This document shows, in pieces, positions 25,604-33,449 of a DNA stretch of 64,000 bases; the stretch's first letter is position 1, and every line of letters starts with the position of its first letter. The notes below the pieces were generated by a model, which saw only the letters and a list, made by a program, of their open reading frames with translations, made no database searches and was not told the origin of the DNA. The stretch covers positions 62,001 through 126,000 of the forward strand of contig NZ_JACWZY010000013.1 of NCBI RefSeq assembly GCF_014699005.1. The letters are read 5' to 3'. The position numbers and the translations under genes were made by a program. The stretch is from Spirosoma profusum (GTDB lineage: Bacteria > Bacteroidota > Bacteroidia > Cytophagales > Spirosomataceae).

Positions 25604-26608
25604 ATGAAACAATCACAACCCGTTCGGTTGACGATGGTTGGTGGAGGAAGCTGGGCGACGGCGCTCGTTAAAATTCTTTCCGAAAACAACGTCAGCATTA
25701 AATGGTGGCTTCGTAAATCGTCGGATGCGGAGCATATCAAAAAATTTGGGCACAATCCCAGCTACCTTAGCGATGTGCAGATTAACACCCGAAAAGTGAA
25801 GGTCTGTATCAAAATTCGAGAGGCTGTTCGTGATAGCGAATTTATTATTCTTGCCGTTCCGGCTGCGTTTATTGGCGACGCACTTACTGGGCTAAAACCT
25901 GAGCATTTTGCCGGGAAATGGGTGATTTCGGCTATAAAAGGAATGATTCCCTCGGCTAATCAGTTGGTAACTGATTGGGTGAGCAATCAATATGACGTAC
26001 CACCCGAACGAATGGCGGTGATCGCCGGCCCATGCCATGCCGAAGAAGTAGCCCTCGAAAAACAATCTTACCTCACCATTGCCTCGCCCGATTCCGACAG
26101 TGCAAAACGAGTGGCCGACCTGCTACGTTGCCGGTTTGTGCAGACAACTCCCGTCGATGACATTTACGGTATTGAATACGCAGCCGTCATGAAAAACATC
26201 ATTGCGCTGGCCTGTGGTATTACGCGGGGATTAGGCTACGGCGATAATTTCCAGGCAGTTCTGGTGTCGAATGCTATGCAGGAAATCCGTCGGTTCGTGG
26301 ATGCAGTTTATCCAAAACATCGTGATTTGAGTGGCTCGGCCTATCTCGGGGATTTGCTCGTGACGGCCTATTCACCGTTTAGCCGCAACCGCACGTTTGG
26401 TACGTTGATTGGTCGGGGCTACACGATTCAATCGGCTCAGGCCGAAATGAACATGATAGCTGAAGGATATTATGCTGTCAAAAGTATTCACGAAATCAAT
26501 AAGCAGTTCAACGTCGACATGCCCATCACGAGAGCAGTCTACTGTATTCTATATGAACGAGCTTCGCCAACGGCCGAAATGAATAAGCTGAAAGGGGAAT
26601 TGATGTAG
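25604..26608 (+). CDS. gpsA: NAD(P)-dependent glycerol-3-phosphate dehydrogenase
   Basis: Makes sn-glycerol 3-phosphate from DHAP for phospholipid synthesis. 334 residues. Rossmann loop MVGGGSWATALVKIL, NAD-binding AVPAAFIGDAL, VISAIKGMIP, AGPCHAEEVA, the catalytic lysine in EYAAVMKNIIALACGI, substrate region GSAYLGDLLVTAYSPFSRNRTFG, and C-terminal TRAVYCILYE. Complete. The stop codon is inside the following repeat. Confidence 0.95.
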   Translation: MKQSQPVRLTMVGGGSWATALVKILSENNVSIKWWLRKSSDAEHIKKFGHNPSYLSDVQINTRKVKVCIKIREAVRDSEFIILAVPAAFIGDALTGLKPEHFAGKWVISAIKGMIPSANQLVTDWVSNQYDVPPERMAVIAGPCHAEEVALEKQSYLTIASPDSDSAKRVADLLRCRFVQTTPVDDIYGIEYAAVMKNIIALACGITRGLGYGDNFQAVLVSNAMQEIRRFVDAVYPKHRDLSGSAYLGDLLVTAYSPFSRNRTFGTLIGRGYTIQSAQAEMNMIAEGYYAVKSIHEINKQFNVDMPITRAVYCILYERASPTAEMNKLKGELM

Positions 26609-26698
26609 AGACAAGGCATGCCTTGTCTCCCAGCCGGATGGTTTTGCTGATGCCTGCTATTGCTGACGCCAATGAGACAAGGCATGCCTTGTCTCTAC
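26605..26698. repeat. GTAGAGACAAGG double-palindrome repeat
   Basis: A 25-bp unit beginning GTAGAGACAAGGCATG (26605-26629) and its exact reverse complement (26674-26698). Each unit contains a 22-bp perfect palindrome centred on GCATGC, so several alternative hairpins can form. The gpsA stop TAG (26606-26608) is part of the left unit. Confidence 0.88.
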
Positions 26699-26708
26699 AA
26701 AACACAAT

Positions 26709-26738
26709 AAAAAAAGCTCCCTGAATAATCAGGAAGCT
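26709..26738 (-). terminator. Intrinsic terminator of the small lipoprotein gene
   Basis: On the minus strand AGCTTCCTGA pairs with TCAGGGAGCT (one G-U) with a short loop, followed by a run of T. It lies 58 bp beyond the lipoprotein stop. Confidence 0.75.
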
Positions 26739-26795
26739 TCCAATCGTTTATAGCGTTGTCGGCAAGAATTACCGGCAGTTGTGCCTTAGCAAAAA

Positions 26796-26984
26796 TTACT
26801 TCGCGCTATCAGCAGACATCGTCGAAGCGGAATCCGTAGCCATCGTCGAGTCCGTAGCCATCGTCGAAGAAGAATCCGTCGTGGTGGTGGTCGTTTCGGT
26901 GGTTTCGGTCTTCTTCGAGCTGCAAGACGTAGCCAGGGCGATCATAGCCATGAAAAAGAAGGCGGATTTCGTGATTGCTTTCAT
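26796..26984 (-). CDS. Small Ser/Thr-rich lipoprotein
   Basis: 62 residues with a lipoprotein signal (AFFFMAMIALATSC, lipobox ATSC) and a mature part made almost only of Thr, Ser, Asp, Ala and Lys with short repeats (TMATDSTMATDSAST). It has its own terminator on the minus strand. The opposite-strand frame over the same bases encodes only Val/Glu/Ser runs and is rejected. Such short disordered lipoproteins are common in Bacteroidota; the role is unknown. The repeat DNA (GTCGAGTCCGTAGCCATC-like) may vary in copy number. Confidence 0.7.
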   Translation of the reverse strand: MKAITKSAFFFMAMIALATSCSSKKTETTETTTTTTDSSSTMATDSTMATDSASTMSADSAK

Positions 26985-27052
26985 AGTTTTGAGAATGTTT
27001 TCGTTTAGTGATTATGAATAAATGTCAACCTTAATACCCGACACGGGAAAAG

Positions 27053-27088
27053 GTAACCCAAACAATTTTTATTTTTTTTTTGGGTTAC
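27053..27088. repeat. Stem-loop upstream of ECF sigma gene
   Basis: GTAACCCAAA (27053-27062) pairs with TTTGGGTTAC (27079-27088); the loop is nearly all T. Position, 38 bp before the sigma ATG, suggests a leader structure or the end of an upstream transcript. Confidence 0.5.
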
Positions 27089-27126
27089 GTCTAAAGGCTT
27101 TTTGTATTAAGTAATAGCTCAACTCA

Positions 27127-27714
27127 ATGAAGGAAAACAGGCTACCCGTATGGACTGATGACGAGTTGCTGACGGGTTTGGCCGATGGCTCTGACGACGC
27201 ATTGATGCAATTGTATCGCCAGTATTTTCCGATGGTGCTTCACTTCGTAACCAACAATAGCGGCAGCGAAGACGACGCCAAGGATATTTACCAGGAAGCG
27301 TTGATTGTATTATTTGAAAAGGTGAGAGGTGGTTCGCTGGAACTGCATTGTCAACTAAAGACGTACCTCTATTCGGTTTGCAGACGCTTATGGCTGAAGC
27401 AATTGTCGCAACGTAGTCGATATATGGTACGTGATGTAGAAACGCCCGCATCCGACGACCTGGTCATCGAACAAATCGGCGACGACTTGCTGGAACATGA
27501 AGAGCGAGATCGGCAGTTTACATTGATGGCCGATTCACTCGAACGACTCGGGGAACCCTGTCGAACGTTGTTAGAAGATTTTTACATCCAGCATCTAAGT
27601 ATGCAGGAGATTACCGAAAAGTTTGGCTATACCAACGCTGACAACGCTAAAACGCAGAAATACAAATGTCTGATGCGGCTCAAGCGGCTCTTCTTTTCGG
27701 AATACAAACAGTGA
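27127..27714 (+). CDS. ECF RNA polymerase sigma factor
   Basis: 195 residues. Region 2 is DALMQLYRQYFPMVLHFVTNNSGSEDDAKDIYQEALIVLFEKV (helices with the D-D-A-x-D-I/L-x-Q-E motif) and region 4 is LERLGEPCRTLLEDFYIQHLSMQEITEKFGYTNADNAKTQKYKCLMRLKRL. The long acidic linker between them is typical of Bacteroidota ECF factors. The neighbouring downstream gene is not a classical zinc anti-sigma factor but a membrane-tethered serine protease, about 100 bp away on the same strand. Confidence 0.9.
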   Translation: MKENRLPVWTDDELLTGLADGSDDALMQLYRQYFPMVLHFVTNNSGSEDDAKDIYQEALIVLFEKVRGGSLELHCQLKTYLYSVCRRLWLKQLSQRSRYMVRDVETPASDDLVIEQIGDDLLEHEERDRQFTLMADSLERLGEPCRTLLEDFYIQHLSMQEITEKFGYTNADNAKTQKYKCLMRLKRLFFSEYKQ

Positions 27715-27810
27715 TACGTTATAAAGTTGTAAGGTTATAAAGTTTCGGCGTCAGCTAACTTATAATTCAAACAACCGCACCGGCGCTCCGGTCTATAATC
27801 ACTCATAGAG

Positions 27811-28824
27811 ATGAACGACGAACGCGAAATCGAACAGTCGCTTTACGCTTACGGAGAACGTATTCGTTTTAAGCAACGACTAAAAAAAGTACAAGCCCGG
27901 TTGGACATGGATGCCATGCGCCAGGAGGCTGATACGTATCGTTTTCAAAGTCAGACCACAGGTCAGATTCGGGCGTTGTGGCAAACGTATCGTACTACGT
28001 TGGCAGTAGCGGCTACGGCGGCTATTATCACTACGTTCGGTTCTATTTTCCTTTACCGATCTTACCAGCAGAGTCACCAGCAGGAACAACAGTATAGTTT
28101 GCTGAGCAAAGAGATTCAGGCTGTTAAGTCATCCCAACGGAAACTTATCAACGATATTAATGGACGAGGGCGGGGATTGTCTATCAACCCGGCACAGGTA
28201 TCAGGGTCGGGATTTCTGTTGACACCTGACGGTTATTTTGTGACGAATAATCACATCGTTCGGGAGGCAGATTCGGTGTATGTCCAGAGCGTGAAAGGTG
28301 AGGTTTATAAAGCACGAGTTGTCTTTACTGATAGTCAGCACGATCTTGCTTTTCTACAACTTTGTGATGATAGCGCTTTCCGAACACTACCTCCTGTACC
28401 GTATGGTTTTGAAGCCCGCCCATCTGAATTGGGTGAACGTGTATATACCCTCGGTTATCCGCGCGAGGAGATTGTATATGGCGAGGGTTATCTGAGTTCC
28501 GGAACGGGCTATCGGGGCGATTCAACGGCCTATCAGGTCGCTATCGGTGTAAACCCAGGTAACTCAGGCGGTCCGCTGCTTGATGAGAAAGGTAACGTAA
28601 TTGGTATAATCAGCGGTAAACAGACTACATCGGAAGGTGTAAGCTTCGCTGTCAAAACAAATTACCTGATCGAAGCGCTGAACACAATTCCGGCTGATTC
28701 GCTCAAAGGCCAGCCGCTACGTCTGAACCGAAAAAACACGATGACTAATCTGTCGCGGAAACAACAGATCAAGCGCATGCAGGATTACGTATATCAGGTA
28801 AAAGTATTCAAGCACAAAGACTAA
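27811..28824 (+). CDS. Membrane-anchored trypsin-like (S1C/HtrA-type) serine protease
   Basis: 337 residues: cytoplasmic N-terminal ~60 residues (MNDEREIEQSLYAYGERIRF..., charged, helical), one transmembrane helix ~64-82, a coiled-coil-like stretch ~84-115, then a periplasmic trypsin fold with catalytic His148 (NNHIV), Asp178 (HDLAFLQL) and Ser252 (GNSGGPL). No PDZ domain follows the protease, unlike DegP/DegS. The gene occupies the position of an anti-sigma factor behind an ECF sigma gene, so the N-terminal tail could bind the sigma factor. The protease call is firm; the anti-sigma role is inference. Confidence 0.88.
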   Translation: MNDEREIEQSLYAYGERIRFKQRLKKVQARLDMDAMRQEADTYRFQSQTTGQIRALWQTYRTTLAVAATAAIITTFGSIFLYRSYQQSHQQEQQYSLLSKEIQAVKSSQRKLINDINGRGRGLSINPAQVSGSGFLLTPDGYFVTNNHIVREADSVYVQSVKGEVYKARVVFTDSQHDLAFLQLCDDSAFRTLPPVPYGFEARPSELGERVYTLGYPREEIVYGEGYLSSGTGYRGDSTAYQVAIGVNPGNSGGPLLDEKGNVIGIISGKQTTSEGVSFAVKTNYLIEALNTIPADSLKGQPLRLNRKNTMTNLSRKQQIKRMQDYVYQVKVFKHKD

Positions 28825-28903
28825 CGTAGCATTTTTGCCATCAGCCTTAAACAATTGAGTCCTTTCATGGGTTATTACGTTGTTTTAAATCAACTCAACA
28901 ACC

Positions 28904-29185
28904 ATGAAAAAGATAGTGATGCTGGCGGCTATGCTGGCCTTTTCAACCGCTGTTGTATTCGCTCAGGATACGAAAGAGAATGCCAAAGAAACGGCGAAAC
29001 AAGCCGGGCAAACCGTTGATGCCGCAGCCGATAAGGTCGGACGTGAAACCCGTCAGGCCGCCCGGAAGACGAAAAGAGCAGCTCGTAACGCTAAGGAAGA
29101 CGTAAAAGACGGAACGAATAAAGCGCTCGATAAGGCTGACCGGAAAATGAAAAAAGCCGAACGAAAACTCGATAATTCGAACTAG
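28904..29185 (+). CDS. Small secreted Lys/Ala-rich (LEA-like) protein
   Basis: 93 residues: signal peptide MKKIVMLAAMLAFSTAVVFAQ then an amphipathic helical repeat of Lys, Ala, Glu, Asp (KENAKETAKQAGQTVDAAADKVGRETRQAARKTKRAARNAKEDVKDG...). The ~11-residue periodicity resembles late-embryogenesis-abundant/YtxH-type proteins, so a role in envelope stress or desiccation protection is possible. Terminator at 29201-29249. Separate from the sigma/protease genes upstream by 80 bp. Confidence 0.75.
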   Translation: MKKIVMLAAMLAFSTAVVFAQDTKENAKETAKQAGQTVDAAADKVGRETRQAARKTKRAARNAKEDVKDGTNKALDKADRKMKKAERKLDNSN

Positions 29186-29200
29186 AAAGACCTTTTTTAT

Positions 29201-29249
29201 AAAAACCTGTGCTGTTGTCTGGCTTAAGCTGATAATGGCACAGGTTTTT
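29201..29249 (+). terminator. Intrinsic terminator after the LEA-like gene
   Basis: AAAAACCTGTGC (29201-29212) pairs with GCACAGGTTTTT (29238-29249), a perfect 12-bp stem ending in a T-run. Confidence 0.88.
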
Positions 29250-29323
29250 TATGAGTATCTGACGAACTTCGATAACACGTTTACTTGTTCGTTTGGTACG
29301 TTTACTGACCGATACGTTACTTT

Positions 29324-29572
29324 ATGAATTCAACCGTTTCAGTACTTTTATTTGGTATTACCCGCGACCTAACCGGGCAATCGACAGTGTCAGTTTCATT
29401 GCCAGCGAATGCGCGTGTTGCTGAATTACTAAATCAGTTGCATCAGAATTACCCTGCACTAGCCTCCATTCGTTCGTTGTTGGTAGCAGTGAATGGCGAG
29501 TATGCTGAAGCCGATCAGCTTGTTCACCAAAATGACGAAATTGCGCTTATTCCGCCCGTTAGTGGCGGCTAA
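29324..29572 (+). CDS. moaD: Molybdopterin synthase small subunit
   Basis: 82-residue ubiquitin-like sulfur carrier. VSVLLFGITRDLTGQSTVSVSLP, hydrophobic LLNQLHQNYPAL and the diagnostic C-terminal VSGG, which is adenylated and thiocarboxylated. It delivers sulfur to cPMP together with MoaE, whose gene follows after a 94-bp gap containing an imperfect hairpin. Other moco genes are not in the window. Confidence 0.93.
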   Translation: MNSTVSVLLFGITRDLTGQSTVSVSLPANARVAELLNQLHQNYPALASIRSLLVAVNGEYAEADQLVHQNDEIALIPPVSGG

Positions 29573-29578
29573 AAACGC

Positions 29579-29666
29579 AAAATGAATAATGAGTAATATA
29601 GAATGATTTCTTACCGCTATTATTCATTCGGGATGCCTGTGTGGTTCATTTCTCACTATTCATTTT
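29579..29666. repeat. Imperfect inverted repeat between moaD and moaE
   Basis: AAAATGAATAATGAG (near 29579) pairs with CTCACTATTCATTTT (ending at 29666) with one mismatch; the right arm ends at the base before the moaE ATG (29667). Confidence 0.7.
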
Positions 29667-30077
29667 ATGATTGCACTCACTTCAGAACCCATTGACGTTA
29701 CGTCGGCCCTATATGAACTCCAGTCGGCGCAGGCTGGAGCCATTGATATATTTTTGGGCGTTGTGCGCGACAATACCCAGCAGCGTCCGGTTGACCGATT
29801 GGAGTATGAAGCCTACGACCGAATGGCCATAGGTGAAATGCAGAAGATTGCCGATGATGCTAACCAACGCTGGCCGTTGCTACGTTGCCTGATTATTCAC
29901 CGGAAAGGTACGTTGCAGATTGGCGAAATTGCGGTTCTGATTGGTGTTGCAACCGCCCACCGCGCCGATGCTTTCGAAGCCTGCCGCTACATCATCGATA
30001 CCATCAAACAAACCGTTCCTATCTGGAAAAAAGAAATCTTTATGGATGGTGAAATTTGGGTGAATGCGCATCCATAA
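29667..30077 (+). CDS. moaE: Molybdopterin synthase catalytic subunit
   Basis: 136 residues. GAIDIFLGVVRDNTQQRPVDRLEYEAYDRMA, CLIIHRKGTLQIGEIAVLIGVATAHRADAFEACRYIID and the catalytic lysines in VPIWKKEIFMDGEIWVNAHP. It converts cPMP to molybdopterin using MoaD thiocarboxylate. Same strand and presumably same transcript as moaD. Confidence 0.95.
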   Translation: MIALTSEPIDVTSALYELQSAQAGAIDIFLGVVRDNTQQRPVDRLEYEAYDRMAIGEMQKIADDANQRWPLLRCLIIHRKGTLQIGEIAVLIGVATAHRADAFEACRYIIDTIKQTVPIWKKEIFMDGEIWVNAHP

Positions 30078-30119
30078 CGTAGCAGCAGGAATTTTTACTA
30101 CGTATCGTTTCCTCAGCGT

Positions 30120-31241
30120 CTATTTTTTCACAAGATACGTCCCGACGATGGGGTAGTGGTCGGAATAACCGATGTAGTTGATCGTCTCAAAGTTCTGGAC
30201 CGGAAGTTTAGGATCGTGAAACTGGTTGTCGATACGTATAAATCCAGGCAATCGATTGTAGGTAAAACCAAAACCACGCCCTGCATCCTCGAAGCTATTC
30301 GGTAAAATTCGGCGCAGACGCTCGTACACTACACTATAAGGCGTATCGTTGTGGTCGCCTGTCACAATAACCGGATACGGGCTCTCCTGAATGAATTTCT
30401 CAACTACACGAACCTGCTCGTTACGTTCAATGAATCCGTTACGTAGCGCACTCAGCACGCCACGGGTTTCCTGCCGCACTTTTTTTAACTCATTCTGCCT
30501 CAGTACACGTCCCACCCGAATCCCCATAGACTGTAAGTGAACGTTGATGACCCGGATGGTATCATTGCCGATCTTAATATTTGCCCAAACCACCCCATTG
30601 GCACCATAAAAAGCCTGACTGCCCGAAGCAATAATCGGATACCTGGAAAAAGTAGCTATGCCAATATAACCATCTTTTGCCCGCGCTTCATTAGAGTTTA
30701 AGAGGGCCGAATAGGGGTAGCCGGTCATTTTGAAACGTAGCAGAATGTCATAATCAGGGATTTCAGATGCGGTGGCGAATTCCTGAAAGCATTTGATGGG
30801 CGCGTCGTAACGTAGTACGTAGTTGATGATACGTCGGGCGCGGGGTGAACTCCGGTAGCGCGTCCAGTAATCTTCGAGTCCGAAAGTATGTGCATTATAA
30901 CTAAATACCTTTACTGGCATGAAGCCAGCGGGAACATCCTGTTCGCTGTTCCAGACAAAAGTGCGGTGGCCAAATAAAAGTAGTCCCAAAATAACCACGA
31001 TACCCGACAACCAGCTTCGCCAGGGACTTGTAGTAAGCCAGAGGATAACAACTATTAAGTTCAGAAAAATGGCTACTGGTAACGTAATCATAATCATACC
31101 GGCAGTCCAGTGTTCAACGGGAAGCGAATAGAGTAACCAGTAAGCGAGGCATGTGTATAAAACCAGCAGAATATTCAGCGACCACAGCAATGACCGGAAA
31201 AAATAGGCAACGAGTTGCCCAACTCTCGTACGTAGTGTCAT
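30120..31241 (-). CDS. Membrane-anchored endonuclease/exonuclease/phosphatase (EEP) family protein
   Basis: 373 residues. Three hydrophobic segments within the first ~95 residues (LLWSLNILLVLYTCLAYWLL; AGMIMITLPVAIFLNLIVVILWL; WLSGIVVILGLLLF) are followed by an EEP fold: VFSYNAHTFGLEDYW (Asn), IKCFQEFATASE (catalytic Glu), VINVHLQS, TGDHNDTPYSV (D-x-N) and GYSDHYPIVGTY (SDHxP). The lipid-anchored or membrane members in Bacteroidota are usually annotated this way; nucleic acid, phosphoinositide or other phosphodiester substrates cannot be distinguished. Monocistronic on the minus strand. Confidence 0.88.
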   Translation of the reverse strand: MTLRTRVGQLVAYFFRSLLWSLNILLVLYTCLAYWLLYSLPVEHWTAGMIMITLPVAIFLNLIVVILWLTTSPWRSWLSGIVVILGLLLFGHRTFVWNSEQDVPAGFMPVKVFSYNAHTFGLEDYWTRYRSSPRARRIINYVLRYDAPIKCFQEFATASEIPDYDILLRFKMTGYPYSALLNSNEARAKDGYIGIATFSRYPIIASGSQAFYGANGVVWANIKIGNDTIRVINVHLQSMGIRVGRVLRQNELKKVRQETRGVLSALRNGFIERNEQVRVVEKFIQESPYPVIVTGDHNDTPYSVVYERLRRILPNSFEDAGRGFGFTYNRLPGFIRIDNQFHDPKLPVQNFETINYIGYSDHYPIVGTYLVKK

Positions 31242-31330
31242 AGGGTGTCGGTGGGCGGTACAAATATCCTCATTACGTCAAAATTAAGGCATTATGCCTG
31301 AATTGCCTGCACGAAGCAGTTGGTCAGGGC

Positions 31331-31361
31331 TTGCTATCGACACAGAAACGTATTATCTTTG
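31331..31361 (+). promoter_or_regulatory. Bacteroidetes-type promoter for rimP-nusA-infB
   Basis: -33 TTG (31331-31333) and -7 TATCTTTG (31354-31361, TAnnTTTG) separated by 20 bp. The expected start, a few bases after 31361, gives a leader of about 60 nt containing a terminator-like hairpin. Confidence 0.7.
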
Positions 31362-31388
31362 GGGCATTAAAACCATATGGCATTGATT

Positions 31389-31415
31389 AAAAAAGGGAGT
31401 CGCACTCCCTTTTTT
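31389..31415 (+). terminator. Terminator-like hairpin in the rimP leader
   Basis: AAAAAAGGGAGT (31389-31400), loop CGC, ACTCCCTTTTTT (31404-31415): a perfect 12-bp stem ending in six T. It is located after the promoter and 14 bp before the rimP ATG, so it would end a ~50-nt leader transcript unless antitermination or readthrough occurs. Confidence 0.8.
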
Positions 31416-31429
31416 GTTAGCCTTACCTT

Positions 31430-31942
31430 ATGGACGACAAAGCAAAAATTACTGATCTGGTGCAACCATTTCTTAACAATGGACAACTTTATGTTGTTGA
31501 TTGTCAGGTAGCTGGTCGACAGGGAGGACGTTTGAAAGTGACAATTTTACTCGATAGCGATACGGGTATTACGATTGACGAATGCGCAGAAGTCAGCCGT
31601 AAATTAGGCTCGTTGATGGATGAGTCAAATTTTTTTGGTGAAAAACCATTTACGCTCGAAGTTTCGTCGCCTGGTATTGATTATCCGCTCACCTTCGCCC
31701 GCCAGTTTGTGCGAAATATCGGGCGACAACTCGTTGTTACGTTAACCGATGGAGCAACACGGACCGGTAAGCTGGAATCCGCCAGTGATGAGCAGATTGT
31801 GCTGGATATTCAGCCCGAAAAAAAGTCAAAGAGTAAAAAGAAAAAAGAAGCTGACGTAGCGGCTGAAGCGCCACCAACTGGCCCCACGCCAATTCCGTTT
31901 GAGCAGATTAAAAAAGCGAATGTAGAAATATCGTTTAAATAA
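31430..31942 (+). CDS. rimP: Ribosome maturation factor RimP
   Basis: Needed for 30S subunit maturation. 170 residues; LYVVDCQVAGRQGGRLKVTILLDSDTGITIDECAEVSRKLGSLMD and PFTLEVSSPGIDYPLTFARQFVRNIGRQL are standard, followed by the C-terminal SH3-like part. A Lys-rich insertion (EKKSKSKKKKEADVAAEAP) precedes the last strand (FEQIKKANVEISFK). First gene of the rimP-nusA-infB unit. Confidence 0.95.
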   Translation: MDDKAKITDLVQPFLNNGQLYVVDCQVAGRQGGRLKVTILLDSDTGITIDECAEVSRKLGSLMDESNFFGEKPFTLEVSSPGIDYPLTFARQFVRNIGRQLVVTLTDGATRTGKLESASDEQIVLDIQPEKKSKSKKKKEADVAAEAPPTGPTPIPFEQIKKANVEISFK

Positions 31943-31949
31943 AGTTATC

Positions 31950-32013
31950 AGTCAATAGTCGGCAGTCGTTAATTAAGCGAATGCCAACGACTAACGACTG
32001 CCGACTATTGACT
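31950..32013. repeat. Inverted repeat between rimP and nusA, perfect 21-bp arms
   Basis: AGTCAATAGTCGGCAGTCGT... (31950-31970) and its exact reverse complement at 31993-32013, with a 22-bp loop. It begins seven bases after the rimP stop and ends ten bases before the nusA start. Confidence 0.88.
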
Positions 32014-32023
32014 AACTACTAAA

Positions 32024-33268
32024 ATGACCAGTGGACTATTAATTGAATCGTTTGCTGACTTTGCCCGGTCCAAAAACATTGACCGGCCCACCATGATTTC
32101 TATCCTGGAAGAAGTCTTCCGGACGATGATACGTAAGAAATTCGGTACCGACGAAAACTTCGACGTCATTATTAACGCCGAAAGTGGTGACCTCGAAATG
32201 TGGCGCACCCGCGAAATCGTTGATGACGATTCGGAAGATATCTGGGATTATGATAAAATTCCGCTTGCCGAAGCCCGTAAAATTCAGGACGACTTTGAAG
32301 TGGGTGAGCAAGTTGCTGAAGAGGTAAAACTGGAAGATTTCGGTCGCCGGGTTGTGCAAACTGCTCGCCAGACGCTGATTCAGAAGATAAAGGATATGGA
32401 AAAAGAACTCCTTTATCAGAAATACAAAGATCAGGTTGGCGATTTGATTGGCGCGGAAGTATATCAGTTGCTCAAGCACGAAATCATTCTGGTTGATAGC
32501 GAAAACAATGAATTGAGTTTGCCACGTACTGAACAGATTCCTAAAGATCGTTACCGGAAAGGTGAAGCGGTAAAAGCTGTCATCAGCCGGGTTGAGATGC
32601 TGAATGGTACGCCCAAAATTGTGCTTTCGCGCACGTCACCCGTATTTCTGGAGCGTTTATTTGAAATTGAGGTGCCCGAAATTTATGACGGTCTGATTTC
32701 GATACGTAAGATTGTTCGGGAGCCGGGTGAACGGGCTAAAGTAGCCGTTGAATCCTATGATGACCGCATCGATCCGGTAGGAGCCTGCGTTGGGATGAAA
32801 GGTTCACGTATTCATGGTATTGTTCGGGAATTGGGTAACGAAAATATTGACGTAATCAATTACACCGAAAATCTGGAACTGCTCATCAGCCGTGCACTAA
32901 GTCCGGCCAAAATCAGTTCGATGCAAATCGACCGGGATGTCCGGCGCGTCTCTGTTTTCCTAAAGCCCGATCAGGTATCACTGGCTATCGGTAAAGGTGG
33001 TCAGAACATTAAACTGGCCGGGCGGTTGGTAGATATGGAGATCGACGTATTCCGTGATAACGAAGGTCAGGAGGACGACGAAGACGTTGACCTGATGGAA
33101 TTCTCGGACGAAATCGATGAATGGATGATTGACGAACTCCGCAAGGTCGGTCTCGATACAGCCAAAAGCGTACTGGCTCTCAATAAAGAGGAACTCGTCC
33201 GAAGAACCGACTTGGAAGAAGATACTGTCGAAGAGATTTTGAACATCCTCAAGCAGGAGTTTGAGTGA
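32024..33268 (+). CDS. nusA: Transcription termination/antitermination factor NusA
   Basis: 414 residues. N-terminal RNAP-binding domain (LLIESFADFARSKNIDRPTMISILEEVFRTMIRKKFG), S1 domain (~150-200, GAEVYQLLKHEIILVDSENNELSLP), KH1/KH2 (VAVESYDDRIDPVGACVGMKGSRIHGIVRELGNENIDVI; DQVSLAIGKGGQNIKLAGRL) and a C-terminal helix-hairpin-helix-like segment (LRKVGLDTAKSVLALNKEELVRRTDLEEDTVEEILNIL). Length and order are as in Bacteroidota. Confidence 0.96.
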   Translation: MTSGLLIESFADFARSKNIDRPTMISILEEVFRTMIRKKFGTDENFDVIINAESGDLEMWRTREIVDDDSEDIWDYDKIPLAEARKIQDDFEVGEQVAEEVKLEDFGRRVVQTARQTLIQKIKDMEKELLYQKYKDQVGDLIGAEVYQLLKHEIILVDSENNELSLPRTEQIPKDRYRKGEAVKAVISRVEMLNGTPKIVLSRTSPVFLERLFEIEVPEIYDGLISIRKIVREPGERAKVAVESYDDRIDPVGACVGMKGSRIHGIVRELGNENIDVINYTENLELLISRALSPAKISSMQIDRDVRRVSVFLKPDQVSLAIGKGGQNIKLAGRLVDMEIDVFRDNEGQEDDEDVDLMEFSDEIDEWMIDELRKVGLDTAKSVLALNKEELVRRTDLEEDTVEEILNILKQEFE

Positions 33269-33281
33269 TAGTAAAGAATAC

Positions 33282-33349
33282 TGTAAAATGAACCGTGCGG
33301 GCAGCCCTGAATGGACAGTAACAGCCCTAAAATCATTGTTCATTTTACA
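33282..33349. repeat. Inverted repeat between nusA and infB
   Basis: TGTAAAATGAAC (33282-33293) pairs exactly with GTTCATTTTACA (33338-33349). GGCAGCCCTGAATGGACAG and AACAGCCCT form a partial direct repeat in the loop. It starts about 14 bp after the nusA stop. Confidence 0.75.
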
Positions 33350-33397
33350 TTATTCCCTATTCATTATCTAAGTGCGGGATTTTAATTGCTGTAACTA

Positions 33398-33430
33398 TTG
33401 TTCATACCATAAGAACAACCACTAAATTTG
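33398..33430 (+). promoter_or_regulatory. Possible promoter for infB
   Basis: TAAATTTG at 33423-33430 fits the TAnnTTTG -7 box; a TTG at 33398-33400 lies 22 bp upstream, slightly further than usual. It sits 20 bp before the infB ATG. Confidence 0.45.
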
Positions 33431-33449
33431 CCGAATATAGACCATACGT

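Noticed and set aside
26779-27021. Plus-strand frame of Val/Glu/Ser runs
   Set aside because: Shadow of the lipoprotein gene on the minus strand, which has a good lipobox and its own terminator.
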